Assembly: GCF_016545825.1 (NCBI RefSeq)
Contig: NC_052617.1
Location: 55,508,472-55,572,471, forward strand
Source of the DNA: Eucalyptus grandis
Lineage: Eukaryota; Streptophyta; Magnoliopsida; Myrtales; Myrtaceae
Direction of reading: 5' to 3'
Length of the DNA: 64,000 nt
A model generated the notes under the pieces. It did no database searches and was not told where the DNA came from. It worked only from the letters and a program-made list of their open reading frames with translations. How positions within the stretch are numbered: position 1 is the stretch's first letter; each line of letters opens with the position of its first letter. The position numbers and the translations under genes were made by a program. Of this stretch, positions 32,740-44,640 are shown piece after piece.

Positions 32740-33199
32740 AACTTTTAAGTTTTGCCCCAGTATTCGAACCATCAAAAATCGATTCGGAAAGGAGAAGACC
32801 GGACTTTTGTTTTCCCACGGAGGGAGAGACACTGCCTTAAACTCTAGAATCCAGAGAATCTTTTCAGAGACTATTTGAAAAGTCAGAGCAGCTCTTTTTG
32901 GACAAGAGTACTCCCGTCTCTGGCTCCCAATGGCTTGTTCTTCTCGATGAGTAGCCACAAAAGATTCAAGAAAACTATGTTGAATAAATCACGCGTTTGG
33001 AAAATGTAACCGTCTCCGCACTCCACAAGACTTCGTCACACTCGGAATTATCATTGAAATATCTCATGCAAGCGCAGCTTAAACTAAGCCAATAACTACA
33101 GTTACTTGACCCAAAAGAAAAACGAAAAGGAAAAATCCATCTTACTTCTCCTTATATACCCCTGAACCCATCGGATCAATTCATCGAGGAAAAAAAAAC
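32740..33199 (+). promoter_or_regulatory. Promoter of WAK C
   Basis: Homologous, in opposite orientation, to the blocks upstream of B and at 7985 and 49985. A TATATA box lies at 33153-33158, 42 bp before the ATG. Its left edge, near 32740, abuts the 3' end of the C2H2 gene, marking the insertion or duplication boundary. Confidence 0.65.
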
Positions 33200-36100
33200 A
33201 TGGAGAGAGTCGAAGGAAGAACCATGGACATCCATGAGTTTCTTTTAAAAGTTTTGGTGCTTGGGATCATCATATTGGGTCCATACCACAGTCACGCAGC
33301 AGAAGCTGATTATCCAATCACGAAGCCTGGATGCCAAAGTTCCTGCGGAAACCTCTCAATTCCATATCCCTTTGGATCGAGCGACAGCAGTTCTGATTGC
33401 CACTTCAATTTCTCATCCTTTATTGTCTATTGTGACCACCTTACCGACCCTCCTACACCTTACCTTCGGAACAGAAGCTCTAACTTGCAAATAAGTGACA
33501 TTTCTGTCACGGATCACGAGATGCGGGTATCACTTTGGGTCGGTCGGGACTGTTATAACTCTTCCGGATACGATAAGACTTCAAGCTTTTATCCGTGGCT
33601 CACCCTAGCTAAATTCCCTATATCCAGCACCAAGAACAAGTTCACCGCCGTCGGTTGCGACACGTTGGCCTACTTCCACGACGGGCGTGAGAAGTTCACT
33701 CTTGGGTGTGTGTCTTTGTGCAGCAATATTACGAACGTGACTAGCGGGTCATGTTCCGGTATTGGATGTTGCGAGACGAGCATCCCTACAGACTCCTTAA
33801 ACTACGAAATCTCCTTTCAGAGCTTTTACAAGCATGCCTACGTCATGGATTTCAGTCCTTGTAGCTATGCCTTCGTCGCCGAAATTGGATCCTACAACTT
33901 CTCAGTTGGCGACTTTGAGCAGCTTAAATCTAGAAAGTCCACCGTAGTTCTCGACTGGGCAATAGGGGACCGCACTTGCGAAGACGCCATGAAGGACCCC
34001 GCAAGCTACATGTGCACCCAGAACACCAACTGCACCAACGCGGAAAACGACTCTGGATACAAGTGCACCTGTTTAGAAGGTTACCAAGGCAATCCTTACC
34101 TAGAGAATGGTTGTCATGGTACATTTATAACATCAACATTATTTGACTTGTCCTTCACATTATTATGATCCAATGAGATTAGATACATTTGATATGTGTG
34201 CGTGTGTTACTTATGTAGATATTGATGAATGCGCGGATCTAGTGTAGTACCCATGTGAGGGAAAGTGCAATAATACTGAGGGGAATTATACATGTTTATG
34301 CCCAAAAGGATATCATGGTTATGGCAAGAAGGGCAGTGAAAATGGACAAGGATGCATTGCTAATCCATCGTATTTGATGAATATTTTGGTTGGTAAGTTC
34401 TTTGATCTTACTTGGAGTGCCTCCCGCTTGAAACATACTATCCTAGCTAATTTCGAGAATAATTAACTAAATTTCATTGTGATTTATGAGAAAAAATAAC
34501 TATTCACATCTTCGCCTGATTTTTCTTCCATTGTTTCCCTCACTTAAAAAAATTTAAAATGGAACTTTTCTATATCAATTTCAATGAAGTTTCTATGCAG
34601 AAGACAAATGAGATTATCTAACACATTGCGTAAATCACACGTTACTAATTACATCACAATTGAGCTTTCTTAAAATTCAGAAGTATATTAATTTCACTCG
34701 TGTCAATGTCTGTACTCTAGCATTTTTTATTTTCATTTTTTGACTTGATGACTTGGGTTTTGGCTATATGCGAGTACATTCTCCGTCGATTGAGATCACC
34801 TTGCCAATATTAATATCTCTGCTGCACGACTTGTAAACGAATCATCTTCGGTGCTATTAATCCTATATTATGGCGTGGACACGCAAGGTCGGTCGATTGG
34901 ATTTGTCAAAATGATGGCTCGGATAATCTCACAAGTCACGAAATTGCCATTTGTGAAGATAGGTATAGAAGACTTGGAACATGTCAATGCTTTGGTCAGC
35001 GGCCTTCTTGCAGCATAAATCTTAATTATATTGTCGAGAATGGTAAAACAAAGGTCGAACTAGACAGAGAACTATGTGTCATCATTGATCACCAAAAAAT
35101 GATCTTAAAATAATACACTTACCTTTTAGGAATAATCACACACTAAATCATAATCTCAAATTATCTCTTATCTCTCCCTCTCTGCCCACAAGCTCCATCA
35201 ATTATCACCTCAGTTGCTCGTAGCCATCACCTCTGGCGAAGTCGGAACTGGGCGCGGCCGAGACAACCAGCACTACCACCACAAGTCTCCCTCTGTGGGC
35301 GTAAGGGCGCGCCCATGTGGGGGGCATTTGTGTGAAAAATACACAGTTATCTCCAAATCTAGGATGCCGTTAGCCTTAAATATTTGCACAATTCTCGCAC
35401 ACAGTTATTAGCTTATTACTACCTGTGACACATTCTTTAATTCCTTTCCTCTTTATGCCGTTTCTATCATCTTACAGTCATGAATTGTGCTTATTGAATT
35501 TATGAAATTTACTATTATTGAGGGGCCGGATACAATGGCAAGGAAATCAGACAAAAGAAAAGAAAAAAAAAAAAAAGAGAGAGACTTTTCTCCACTTGAG
35601 GCATGCGGTGGGTACGCAACTTCTTTACTAAATTTAAGCTAGGGCCGGAGGATGTAAATCTCACCCTCACCTCGCCCCATCTCTTTGCCATCCCCAATGA
35701 TTTGCTTAAACTGCCTTCTTTCCCGAGCCTCCTTTCCCAAATGCAGTTAAATGGCAAAATGAAGAAAATGATTGATTAGATTCTGGACTTACATGCTCTT
35801 TTAATCTAATTAGGGTGGACAGTGTTCTCATTTTAAGAGGTAAAATAAGCGTAAACATACCCACGAATTTAAATAATCCTAATCCTTTCTTATTTCCTAA
35901 AAGTCAAACTTCTTTCTCTCTCTAATGTTTTGATTAGCATCTAAGGACTGAAAGTAATGATTGAATGATTGTTTCGTCTTTCTCGAATGTGTGGTACACA
36001 ACCTAGGTAACTTTTTCATTTTTTGCACAAGCCATTTAGATAGAAAGTCAATTACTAGCAATATGATAAAATTTATCCGAGGTGATGATACGAGTCAAAG

Positions 36101-37863
36101 AGGAAGTTACACAGAGCCTCTGTACCATATACTAAGCCATTTGAGAAGATGTCTTCAGAGTTACTAGTCCTTGCCATTTTCATGTCATCAAAAGAGATAT
36201 AGCTAGAAATTGAGGTAGGACTTGTATTGAGTTATTTAAACTCATGCATAGTTCGACCGAAAAGTCCCTATATATGCATGCTTTGAGACATGGATTTGGT
36301 TGCATAAGACCTAGAGAATTGTAAGCAAGTATATTGTAGTACCCTGGGCAAAGAAAATAAGCATTCTTGTGGTTAGTTCGAGTTTATATATATCATTTTT
36401 CTTGTCGATTAAACCCGTTAATTGACGGCAATTTTAATATGCATTGGCCCTCGTGCTATTCTTTTTTCCGTAGATTAGCTTAACCAAATCCGTTGTTCTA
36501 ATTCAGACGCAAATTGTCCCAAAACTACTAATTTTTAAAGGAAACCTCGCCGTATAATTCTAGAGAAAGTTTCAAAGCGTGGCTGCTTTTACAAGTTACA
36601 ATGACTCAATCTTCTGTTAATTGTGTGATTAATCAGTCTAAAAAAAGTGGTGTTATACACAGGTGTTGCTGGGGCATAATAGTGCTGCTATTTGGTATAG
36701 GCTTTCTGTATTTCGGATACAAGAAAAGGAAGTTCATTAGGCTCAAAGAACAATACTTCAAGCAAAATGGTGGCTTGCTTTTGCAGCAACAATTACATGA
36801 ACATGACAGAACCACAAAAAATGCAAAAATCTTCAGCGCTGAAGAGCTAGAGAAAGCTACCAACAATTATGATGAGAGTAGAATAGTTGGCCAAGGAGGA
36901 TACGGTACCGTTTACAAAGGGTTGTTGCCAAAGAATGTGGTAGTTGCGATTAAGAAGTCCAAGCTTGTGGATCAGAGCCAAATCGAACAGTTCATTAATG
37001 AAGTCATCGTGCTTTCTCAGATTAATCACCGTAATGTGGTCAAACTTTTGGGATGTTGTTTGGAAACAGAGGTGCCTTTATTGGTGTATGACTTCATCAA
37101 CAATGGAACCCTCTTTGACCACATCCACAATCCAAACAAATCATCAAAGCTATCTTGGGAGATTCGATTGAGAATTGCTTCATAAACTGCTGGAGTCCTC
37201 TCATACTTGCACTCCACAGCTTCCACTCCCATTATTCATCGAGATGTCAAATCGGCAAACATCCTTTTGGATGATAGTTACACCGTGAAAGTCTTCAACT
37301 TTGGAGCTTCAAGATTAGTCCCACTTGATCAAATGCAATTGTCAACCATGGTTCAGGGAACATTGGGATACTTAGACCCTGAATACTTGCTCACAAGCCA
37401 ATTGACAGAGAAGAGTGATGTTTACAGTTTTGGGGTAGTGCTAGTTGAGCTATTGACGGGGAAGAAGGCGCTTTCTTTTGACCAATCCGAAGAAGAGAGG
37501 AGCTTGGCAATGTACTTTCTTTCATCATTGAAGAAGGGCAAATTGTTTCACATTGTTGAGGAAATTATTGCAAACGGAGAATATAATGAGCAGGTGACAG
37601 AAGTTGCCAATCTTGCAAAGAGATGCTTGAGAATAAAAAGCGAGGAGAGGCCAACCATGAAGGAAGTAGCAATGGAACTGGAAGGACTTAGAGCAATGGC
37701 TAACCATCCATGGGTCAATGGTATCGATGTGAATCCAGAGGAGACAGTTTGTTTATTGGGAGAGAAGACCAATGTGTACATGAATAGTATTGCCAGCACA
37801 AGCACTGGGTACATGGATAGCATGAAAAGCCATGTCATGCCAACAGTTAGTAGTGGGAGATGA
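33200..37863 (+). pseudogene. WAK-like receptor kinase pseudogene C (nearly full length)
   Basis: Exon 1 (33200-34118): signal peptide (LKVLVLGIIILGPYHSHA), wall-binding Cys-rich domain (KPGCQSSCGNLSIPYPFG) and first EGF-like repeat. Exon 2 (34219-34392): EGF-calcium module DIDECADL...CNNTEGNYTC. Exon 3 (about 36663-37863): membrane helix ([16 protein letters not shown]) and Ser/Thr kinase with [30 protein letters not shown] and [16 protein letters not shown]. Lesions: TAG in exon 2 (about 34244), TAA for Glu in the kinase (37183-37185), KVFNFG where KVADFG is expected, and an exon 2/3 junction one base out of frame if the CACAG acceptor (36662) is used. The family links pectin sensing to cytoplasmic signalling. 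It is the best-preserved copy but not an active kinase. Confidence 0.9.
34393..36662 (+). other. Intron 2 of WAK C (2.27 kb)
   Basis: Much longer than the roughly 0.6-kb equivalent in A and D. 35400-35530 resembles the repeated segment at 43300-43410 and 9780-9880, so it contains inserted repeat DNA. 35210-35340 is GC-rich. No gene is recognised inside. Confidence 0.6.
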
Positions 37864-38765
37864 CCATAATAATGTTATCTATATATGTTTGGGTATGTTG
37901 TGAGGGATTTTATGGTTGCAATAGGTCTCCATTGACTGCGCTAGTGATTGGGTTCTTTCACGTTGAAACTAGTTCACCGAATGGTTTCCACGCATGGAAG
38001 AAAACTCTTGAAAAGTCTAGCCTTATAATAAAGTCAGTGTAATGATTCAGTAAGTGTTTCTGTGAATACAGGATAAGTTGGCTTTAGAAAGCTTTGGATT
38101 CAACTCGGTGAAAGGATGTAATATAGTTCCCTCCTTCTACCTTTTCTTGGTGGTTGCTTGTGAGATTTGAGAGCTCTATTGTCTTTGAGTGTACCGAAGT
38201 TAATATGATATGGAAGTGCAGATTTCTGTTTGCTCGACAATGTAGTTTGTCCACCTTGGATGAATCGTTTTTTCCCGGGTAATTCCATGGTCTTGCCTGA
38301 CATTCATACAATGAAACGTTCATGCATCGATTATTCATATGAGAAATGTTCAATTCCATACACCATCATCCGAATTGAATTTCACCTTTGACTTTTGCTC
38401 GTGTATTACTCGTCCATACATCGAATGGGGGTACGGTCATATTTGCCTTATTGAAATGCAATTATGAACATCATTCATATCCATTTGTAGTCAAGTTTTT
38501 TTTACAAAGTGAATGTCCATATTAATATTCAACCAATCAAACACATTCCCTTCGATTAGTGAGGAGGGAAATAAAGTCCAATAGAAGTTCGTATTTCATA
38601 GGTGCTGGACTCACTTAACTAAGGCGCATCATTTAACAGGAAAAAAAGAAACCGAGAATTTGTGCTGAGATCCTCCTAATTCTTTGTAATTAAGGTGGCG
38701 TAGCATATATGTGGATATAATAGTTATTATCGCGCTAAAGCAAGTGCAACTGATTGGGTTGATCA
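37864..38765. other. 3' flank of WAK C
   Basis: AT-rich with no recognisable gene. Minus-strand ORFs of 60-90 codons (38084-38359) show no domain. Confidence 0.5.
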
Positions 38766-39095
38766 ATTGGCTCTACTCACCAGGCCTGGCCCGGGCGTCC
38801 CTCACCTGATGCCAGTGAATCAGTGACCTCTGCTGGCCACCGTGAGGCCTCGCGATGGCCAGTGGAGGGAAAAAGGGAAAAAGAAAGAAGGAAAAAAATT
38901 AAAAATTAAAAATTAAAAATTAAATTATTATTAAAATTGTCACCGCCGAATGTGTCACGTAACAAGGTTGGTGTCTATGTTAACGATTTTCAGCCAAAAT
39001 TAGTCGAATAGACTTAATTGGAAAAATTGAAAGGTTTAAGATTGAATTTAACAACGTGAAATAAGTTTAAAACTTTTTAAACAATTTTCCTTGAT
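38766..39095. repeat. Foldback-family repeat, copy FB3 (core plus right arm)
   Basis: GC-rich core (38780-38870, GGCCTGGCCCGGGCG), then AAAAATTAAAAATTA subrepeats (38898-38925) and an arm with TTTTCAGCCAAAATTAGTCG and AACTTTTTAAACAATTTTCC, matching the right arms of FB2 and FB6. The left arm is missing. Confidence 0.6.
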
Positions 39096-39762
39096 ACTTG
39101 TGCTGAGAAAGATGTTTGAATTCACTCTCTTTCAATCGAAATTACCGACATATGCTTTATTGACATACTAAATTACAGAATCTTGACGGAAGAGGGAAGT
39201 GGAAATCTGCCACGAAGATGAGTTTAGTAGACGTGTGTTTTTTTGGATTTGGTTTGGTTACACTTGCCGTAATTGTGGGCGGAGGTTAAATTGTACGCTC
39301 ATTTGTGGCATAGCCTTGAGAATTTGCCTGTTATAGTTGATTCCCCTGATGTTGGGTTGCTGAGATCCGCGCCACTTGATTTGCATTTACCCCGGAATGC
39401 TGATGGCGAAAAGCATGTTTCCAGGATTCTTTGTTTATGTAGATGTAGATGTTAAGAACTTGTTGAAGAGGACAAGCTACGAGTGCAGACTGCACATTCA
39501 TTTCTAAGTTGCAAATGCATGAAGTGGTGAATAATAAGAAAGAGATCAACAATAACTGGTGAGTACTGCTGCGCTGTTAAAGGTGAGGGGTAAGCCACGA
39601 GTTCCAGGTTGTGTGCATACTTTGGGAATGAGAGATGTTGCTGAATTTTAAAATTTTCATTTTATTACTATCTGAACGGTTCTCATTGAATCTTTTTTTT
39701 TGTCGGTATCTGGCTGTTAATTATGACTGTTTCACCCATAAAAAGAGATTATCATTATTTTG
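39096..39762. other. Intergenic DNA, possibly upstream exons of the PEP-mutase relic
   Basis: At about 39318-39380 one frame reads LENLPVIVD followed by SPDVGLLRSAP, faintly like the IPVIAD and PDFGLL segments of the downstream family. Otherwise no gene is seen. Confidence 0.3.
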
Positions 39763-40521
39763 GATACTGGAGGGGGAAATTCTTTGAATGTTCGGAGGAC
39801 TGCGAAAGACTTGATAGCAGCAGGAGCTGCCGCTGTTTTCTAGGGGTACTAGTTTCAGCCGAGAGAGGTATAATGCTGCTCCTTCTACAAAGCTCTCAGC
39901 CTTTTCTTTTAATTACTCACTCCATGAGCGCTGAAGTTCTATTATGAACTACCTAGTCCCAAATTGTAAATTAGTCCAAGTTTGAGCCTATGTTTCAGTT
40001 TCAGACATGTTGAATTTTAATCAGTCGGACATTATGTGAAAGAAGTTATTACAAGTATACACCTTGTTAGCAAATTCTGGGTCAACTGTCATTCTTTGAG
40101 TTAGTCGTTCCTGAATTCTGTCTGAAAACTGTGCATCTACTGATTTCAAATTACTTCCTCTTCAGGATCAAGCATGGCCAAAGAAGTGTGGCTGAAAAGT
40201 ATCATTATCATTGTCATTTCAGGGCATATGCGTGGTAAGCACGTATACAAGCCTGCCCTTGGTGAATTTGAGCTGTGATTTTCTCTTTCAAAACTCAGGT
40301 GCATAGAAACACATAAAACTGCGATTCCTCTCAAACTGCCTCATTTATTGGTAATACCAGGTGATGAGCATGCTGATAAAATAGCATCTGCAGGGGATGC
40401 TATTGGGAATCCTGACTTCTTTCTCATGGCTAGGACCAATGCATATACAACATCAGCCAAAAACTGTCTGATTGATGCCATTGTAAGGGTTAATCTTTAC
40501 ATGGAGGTACTAGTAGACTGA
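39763..40521 (+). pseudogene. Isocitrate-lyase/PEP-mutase family pseudogene
   Basis: Pieces in order: DTGGGNSLNVRRTAKDLI then AAGAAAVF and a stop (39763-39843); DQAWPKKCG after a CTTCAG acceptor (40166-40190); HMRGKHV (from 40223); and VIPGDEHADKIASAGDAIG, NPDFFLMARTNAYTTSAK and DAIVRVNLYME (40351-40521). These match, in order, the plant carboxyvinyl-carboxyphosphonate phosphorylmutase / petal-death-like family, chloroplast or cytosolic C-C lyases of the PEP-mutase superfamily. The spacer between KKCG and HMRGK is only 32 bp and lacks a GT donor. FLVARTDA reads FLMARTNA. N- and C-terminal parts are missing or unrecognisable. Confidence 0.8.
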
Positions 40522-41287
40522 TCCTCTGCTTCTTGTCATGATCTACTGTGGAGTGAGGCTTCTGTTCGTTGTGAAGCAGAAATTCCTGTCTAAGAGGGCA
40601 TAGCAGGGTCATCCCGTGCTGAGACACAGGTTTACAGTGAACATGCGGACCTCTTTTCTGACATTATTACAGTACTCAAGTGATGACTAGATGTTCCACC
40701 CAAAGTTAATAACAAGAAGTAGATATTTTGGCATCTTAGTATTGGTAGATCTCCACTTTTTAATCCTATACCTTCATTTCTCCAGAAACTCATGCAACTT
40801 CTGCCATAATTCAAGTGTAGATTATATCATATGACTTCTTAGTTTGTGTTCCATTTGCCTCTCCTTTAACCCTTGCAATCTTGACGCTCATTATCACCCA
40901 TTATCTCCAGTACTGCTCTCTGCATCATAAGGAATTCAGCAATTACACTTACTGACGAAACCATCCCAGGTAAGTTAAACATTTTTAGACTGGTCGTGAA
41001 TGTGGCTTGTGAAGTCAAAGTTAGAGCCTTTTTGGTTGGAACTGAGGTGATTGAGCTCAATTGTTTACTTCAGGCAAGGATACAATTGCTCTTCACGAAT
41101 CCGCTCGTGAAGGCATTTGCTATCCTTACTTTCTAGTCCTAAATAAATTGAGTGAAAGCCCATGATTAAAGGATTTTGGGGGCAGGGCTGTGGTAAAATT
41201 CTTTTGCGCCACACTCAGGCTGGGAGAGGAATAGATATGGCTAGCCTTCTTTTCCTCTTGTTCTTTCTTTATTCCTCCTAAAAATTT
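40522..41287. other. Intergenic DNA
   Basis: No gene, RNA or repeat recognised. The C-terminal exons expected for the PEP-mutase relic could not be found. Confidence 0.5.
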
Positions 41288-41790
41288 TCTAGCTTTGTTG
41301 TTTTTACCAATATTCTTTCCTCATTTAATTGCGAAAACTTCATATAATAAACATAGCTTAATTATGCACAAACCATAAGGATGGATCAAATTCTGACTTG
41401 AATTTTCAAAGTTGCCCAATATAAAGTACTAGACTTTATAGTTATCTCAAATGTGGCAAGCCATTAACTCAAATATTTACAAAATTCTAGCACATTGATA
41501 TTATTTTGTCATGACCTTCTCGTAGCTGAACCACGAGGGTAAGGCGCTTAGCACATACTTTCACATGTTGATATTAATTTTGCACAAATCGTAAGGATGA
41601 ACCAATTTTTTTACTCGAATTTTCAAAGTTGCCCAATATAAAGCACTAGACTGTATAGTTATCTCAAATCTAGCAAGTTGTTAGCTCAAATATTTACAAA
41701 ATTATGGCACTTGATATTATTTTGTCATGACCCTCTCGCAGCTGAACTACGAGAAAAAGGCTTTTTAGCATGTGAGGGTTGATCATGTAG
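41288..41790. repeat. Direct tandem duplication, unit about 216 bp
   Basis: GCACAAA[C/T]C[A/G]TAAGGATG recurs at 41366 and 41582, and CCCAATATAAAG[T/C]ACTAGACT and GTCATGACC[T/C]TCTCG[T/C]AGCTGAAC follow at equal spacing. A single related copy, same orientation, lies at 11395-11640. Confidence 0.8.
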
Positions 41791-41799
41791 GTACGCAAG

Positions 41800-43540
41800 C
41801 AATGAATGTACACTTTTTGATACTTTCGTTCATTATTTTGAAAATGTTTTACATGCAGTCGTCGTCTATTTGTTATCCTTTCACTAACATGTGAGGGTTA
41901 ATCATGTAGGTATGCAAGCAGGGAATATAACACTCAATAACCAGTAATACGATTACAGAGAATTTTTAAAGAATCCTGATAGGCTTAGCAAGCAAAGCAA
42001 ATTGCTATCCATCATCACAAAAATTCTGTAAACTATGATGGAGAAAATACGCAAGCAAAATGCATGGTTATGGACGGACTAGGACTAACTAACATTCATC
42101 TATACTAATCTTTTTATTTTATTAATTTAATTAACATGCAAGACTTGAGAAATGAACCCTAACATTCTGTATGATAGAGATCGATTTTACATGCACTAAT
42201 TTAATAACTGAATGGCAATCAAGAATGATACAGCTGTATGATATGCATGATGAGTTTTTAATGACATACTATGGAATTAGTTCTAAATACTATCACGTTA
42301 GTATATTAAAATTCTCATAATAGGCGACTTTTATGATGCATTTAAAATCATATATTAAAATAAAACTATTGCATGAAATTAGTCAAACCTTGACTACCTT
42401 ATCCACAAGATAGACTTGATGAGTCACGAATGGCAGCAACAGTGGGCTTGGGTTGCAATGGGGGCAAGACAAGCGAGGCCTCGCGGATGGACTGAATTGG
42501 AGCGCCGGGAAAACCTGCAGGGAATGATCAAGGCCTGGCGTGGTCGTTAAATGGCTGTGCAAGACCCAAGCATCGGCAACGCCGGCGTGGCTCACGATGA
42601 GGGCTGAGATTCAGCTCAACAAAGGCCCGTATACAGGTACGGATATGGATTGTCGCCGGGAACTTGTAGGCACGGCTATGGACGATGACTTCAAGCAGTG
42701 GATACCTGGACAGTGGAGATCTCAGACAGCGGCAGGTTGCTTGCTGGGCGTCGAAATGAAGCACGATGGCGGGAAGACTGATGTTGCTGGAATCAACCGT
42801 GGAAGGTGATGCAGGACGCTCGGCTTGATGGAGATTCGATGGCGAGGTTGATGGAGCAAATCTCTATTTCCTTTCCCATTACCGCAATCATTCACCCGGC
42901 TTGCTCCTCTTATTTTTCGTTCTTTATTTCTCTCACTTGCTGCACTTGAAAACATTCCACAATTCTCTCCTCTTGGCTGACCGTGAATTTGTGGATTGAT
43001 TGGTCCTCTTGATTTGCTTCCTTGTCACCATCTACTTGCCTCTTTCATAGTCGAGCATATTTTGAAGATATTTGCTAATTCGGGTGCCGGCTGAAAGTAT
43101 TTCCCTGGCTTCTCAAATTCAAGCACGATGAAGCTAGATTATATGAAATTTATTGGATGCGGACATGCTCTATGATGTCCAAATGCCTAAAATGCAATGC
43201 AAAAAATTAAAATTTTTTGTTTAGGGGTCGATTTTGATCCCAAAATTTTTTATGCAATAAATGACCAAACGTGTAGCTAAATTTTAGATGTCCACAATCT
43301 CTTTATTACCTATAACAATTCTTCTACCCCTTTCCTCTTTATGTTTTTTTCTATCTTCTTACAATCATTAATTAGGCTTATTGAATTTTAAGACTTGCTA
43401 TTATTATGCGGTGGGATCAAATAATAGTTAAATCCGCATACTTCCAATTGCAAGCACGGTGATGGGATAAAAAAAACTTGCTCCACATGAGGCATGAGGT
43501 GACTGATTAAAATGTGGATTTGCATATATATTTAGGGTGC
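41800..43540 (-). repeat. Inverted copy of the 9.7-11.4 kb segment
   Basis: Reading the minus strand reproduces 9657-11400 in order: the MITE-adjacent flank, the three-copy ORF segment (42420-43140), and the AT-rich part with ACATGCAAGACTTGAGAAA near 42133. It faces the direct copies at 9.7 and 51.6 kb. A plus-strand ORF (42540-42809) is the counterpart of 10395-10694. No recognised gene. Confidence 0.85.
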
Positions 43541-43690
43541 ATTTATTTTACAAAAAACATAAATATTTTTGCAAAATCTTCCGGAAAATCATTTTTCCAA
43601 AAAATGGTTTGTTTTCCTTTATTTTGTGATATGTGATTGAAAAAGTTTTTTAGTGTTTGGATCTTATTCAGAAAATGATCTCAATCTCAT
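43540..43690. repeat. MITE-like end, inverted copy
   Basis: Begins AGGGTGCATTTATTTTAC and carries TTCCGGAAAATCATTTTTCC, the complement of the 9495-9656 fragment. Confidence 0.45.
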
Positions 43691-43699
43691 GATTTTATC

Positions 43700-43815
43700 T
43701 TAGGGGAAAATTCAATTTTTTTTTTAAAATTTTTTTCTTTTCTTTTTCCTTCTTCCTCCCTCCATTGGTCTCCGAGCCTCGGTGAGGGCTGACTTGGCCT
43801 ACCTCGAGCAAGGTT
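43700..43815. repeat. Foldback-family core fragment, FB4
   Basis: T-rich tract followed by the GC-rich motif CCTCGGTGAGGGCTGACTTGG, resembling cores of FB2 and FB6. Very partial. Confidence 0.35.
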
Positions 43816-44180
43816 CGGCCTTAGGAACTTGAATATATGAAGAGAAAAAATAGAGAAGAAAACAAGCGAGAATTTTTTATGTGGAAAACTCGTCCCAAAA
43901 TCAAGAAAAGGGAAAAATCACGGTGATGCACTAGGTAGTGGAAGTATGATCTAGGGTTACAAGTTTTAGCATTAGCTTTTACCCTATATATAGGAGTCTA
44001 GGGTATACATAATTAATATGAAAATTACATGTATGCTATTAGCAACAATAAAATCCCTATTGTCTACTTTAACATTATAGGATGGTGACCTATTGGGAAT
44101 TGCTTGCCTAAAATAAATTGTTTCTGCACTTGAATATTATTTTCCTCTATTAGACTCCATAACTCTATCAATCTCCCACT
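43816..44180 (-). repeat. Probable copia LTR relic
   Basis: On the minus strand this follows the RNase H end at 44290. A purine-rich CTAAGTGGGAGATTG (about 44185-44199) looks like a polypurine tract, and the LTR-like sequence then contains TATATATAGG (about 43985). Limits are approximate. Confidence 0.5.
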
Positions 44181-44279
44181 TAGAGGCTAATCTTAATATA
44201 TATATTTATATATATAAATTAAAAAAGAAATAAAAATAAAAATAAAAAATAAAAAGAGCAATATTTTTTTTAGTCTTTA

Positions 44280-44640
44280 TCTTTGTAGCCCATTGTCCTA
44301 GTGCGGCGGCCTCCCTCATCACTTACCATGGAGGCCAATTAAGGCAATACACAACCTCAGTTTCTTAGTGGTAACAACCTTTATTAACATATTTGCTGGA
44401 TTTTCTGCACTAACAATCTTTTTCAATGACAAAGTCCCATAATCTATCAACTAACGAATTTGATATACTTTAACTCAATGTGTTTTGTCCTTGAATGAAA
44501 TACTAGATTCTTTGCAAGACAAATAGCACTTTGAATGTTGCTGAAAATAACATTGTTATCATGCTCCTTGCTTATCTCCTTCAAAAAAAATTTCAACCAA
44601 ATCATCTCCTAACCAACTTCAGATATACTAACACCCTATG
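44280..44640 (-). pseudogene. Ty1/copia RNase H C-terminus relic (copia-4)
   Basis: Minus-strand translation shows the copia RNase H end: SNIQSAICLAKN, VFHSRTKHIELKY, then SAENPANMLIKVVTTKKL and CIALIGLHG. It differs from copia-1 and copia-2/3, so it is a third family. The rest of pol is absent; WAK D begins 220 bp to the right. Confidence 0.78.

Noticed and set aside
33261..33494. 77-codon ORF overlapping WAK C exon 1
   Set aside because: Out-of-frame shadow of the wall-binding domain.
34740..35100. Possible gene piece in the WAK C intron (frame with VTKLPFVKIGIEDLEHVNAL)
   Set aside because: Short, bounded by stops, and I could not match it to any family with confidence.
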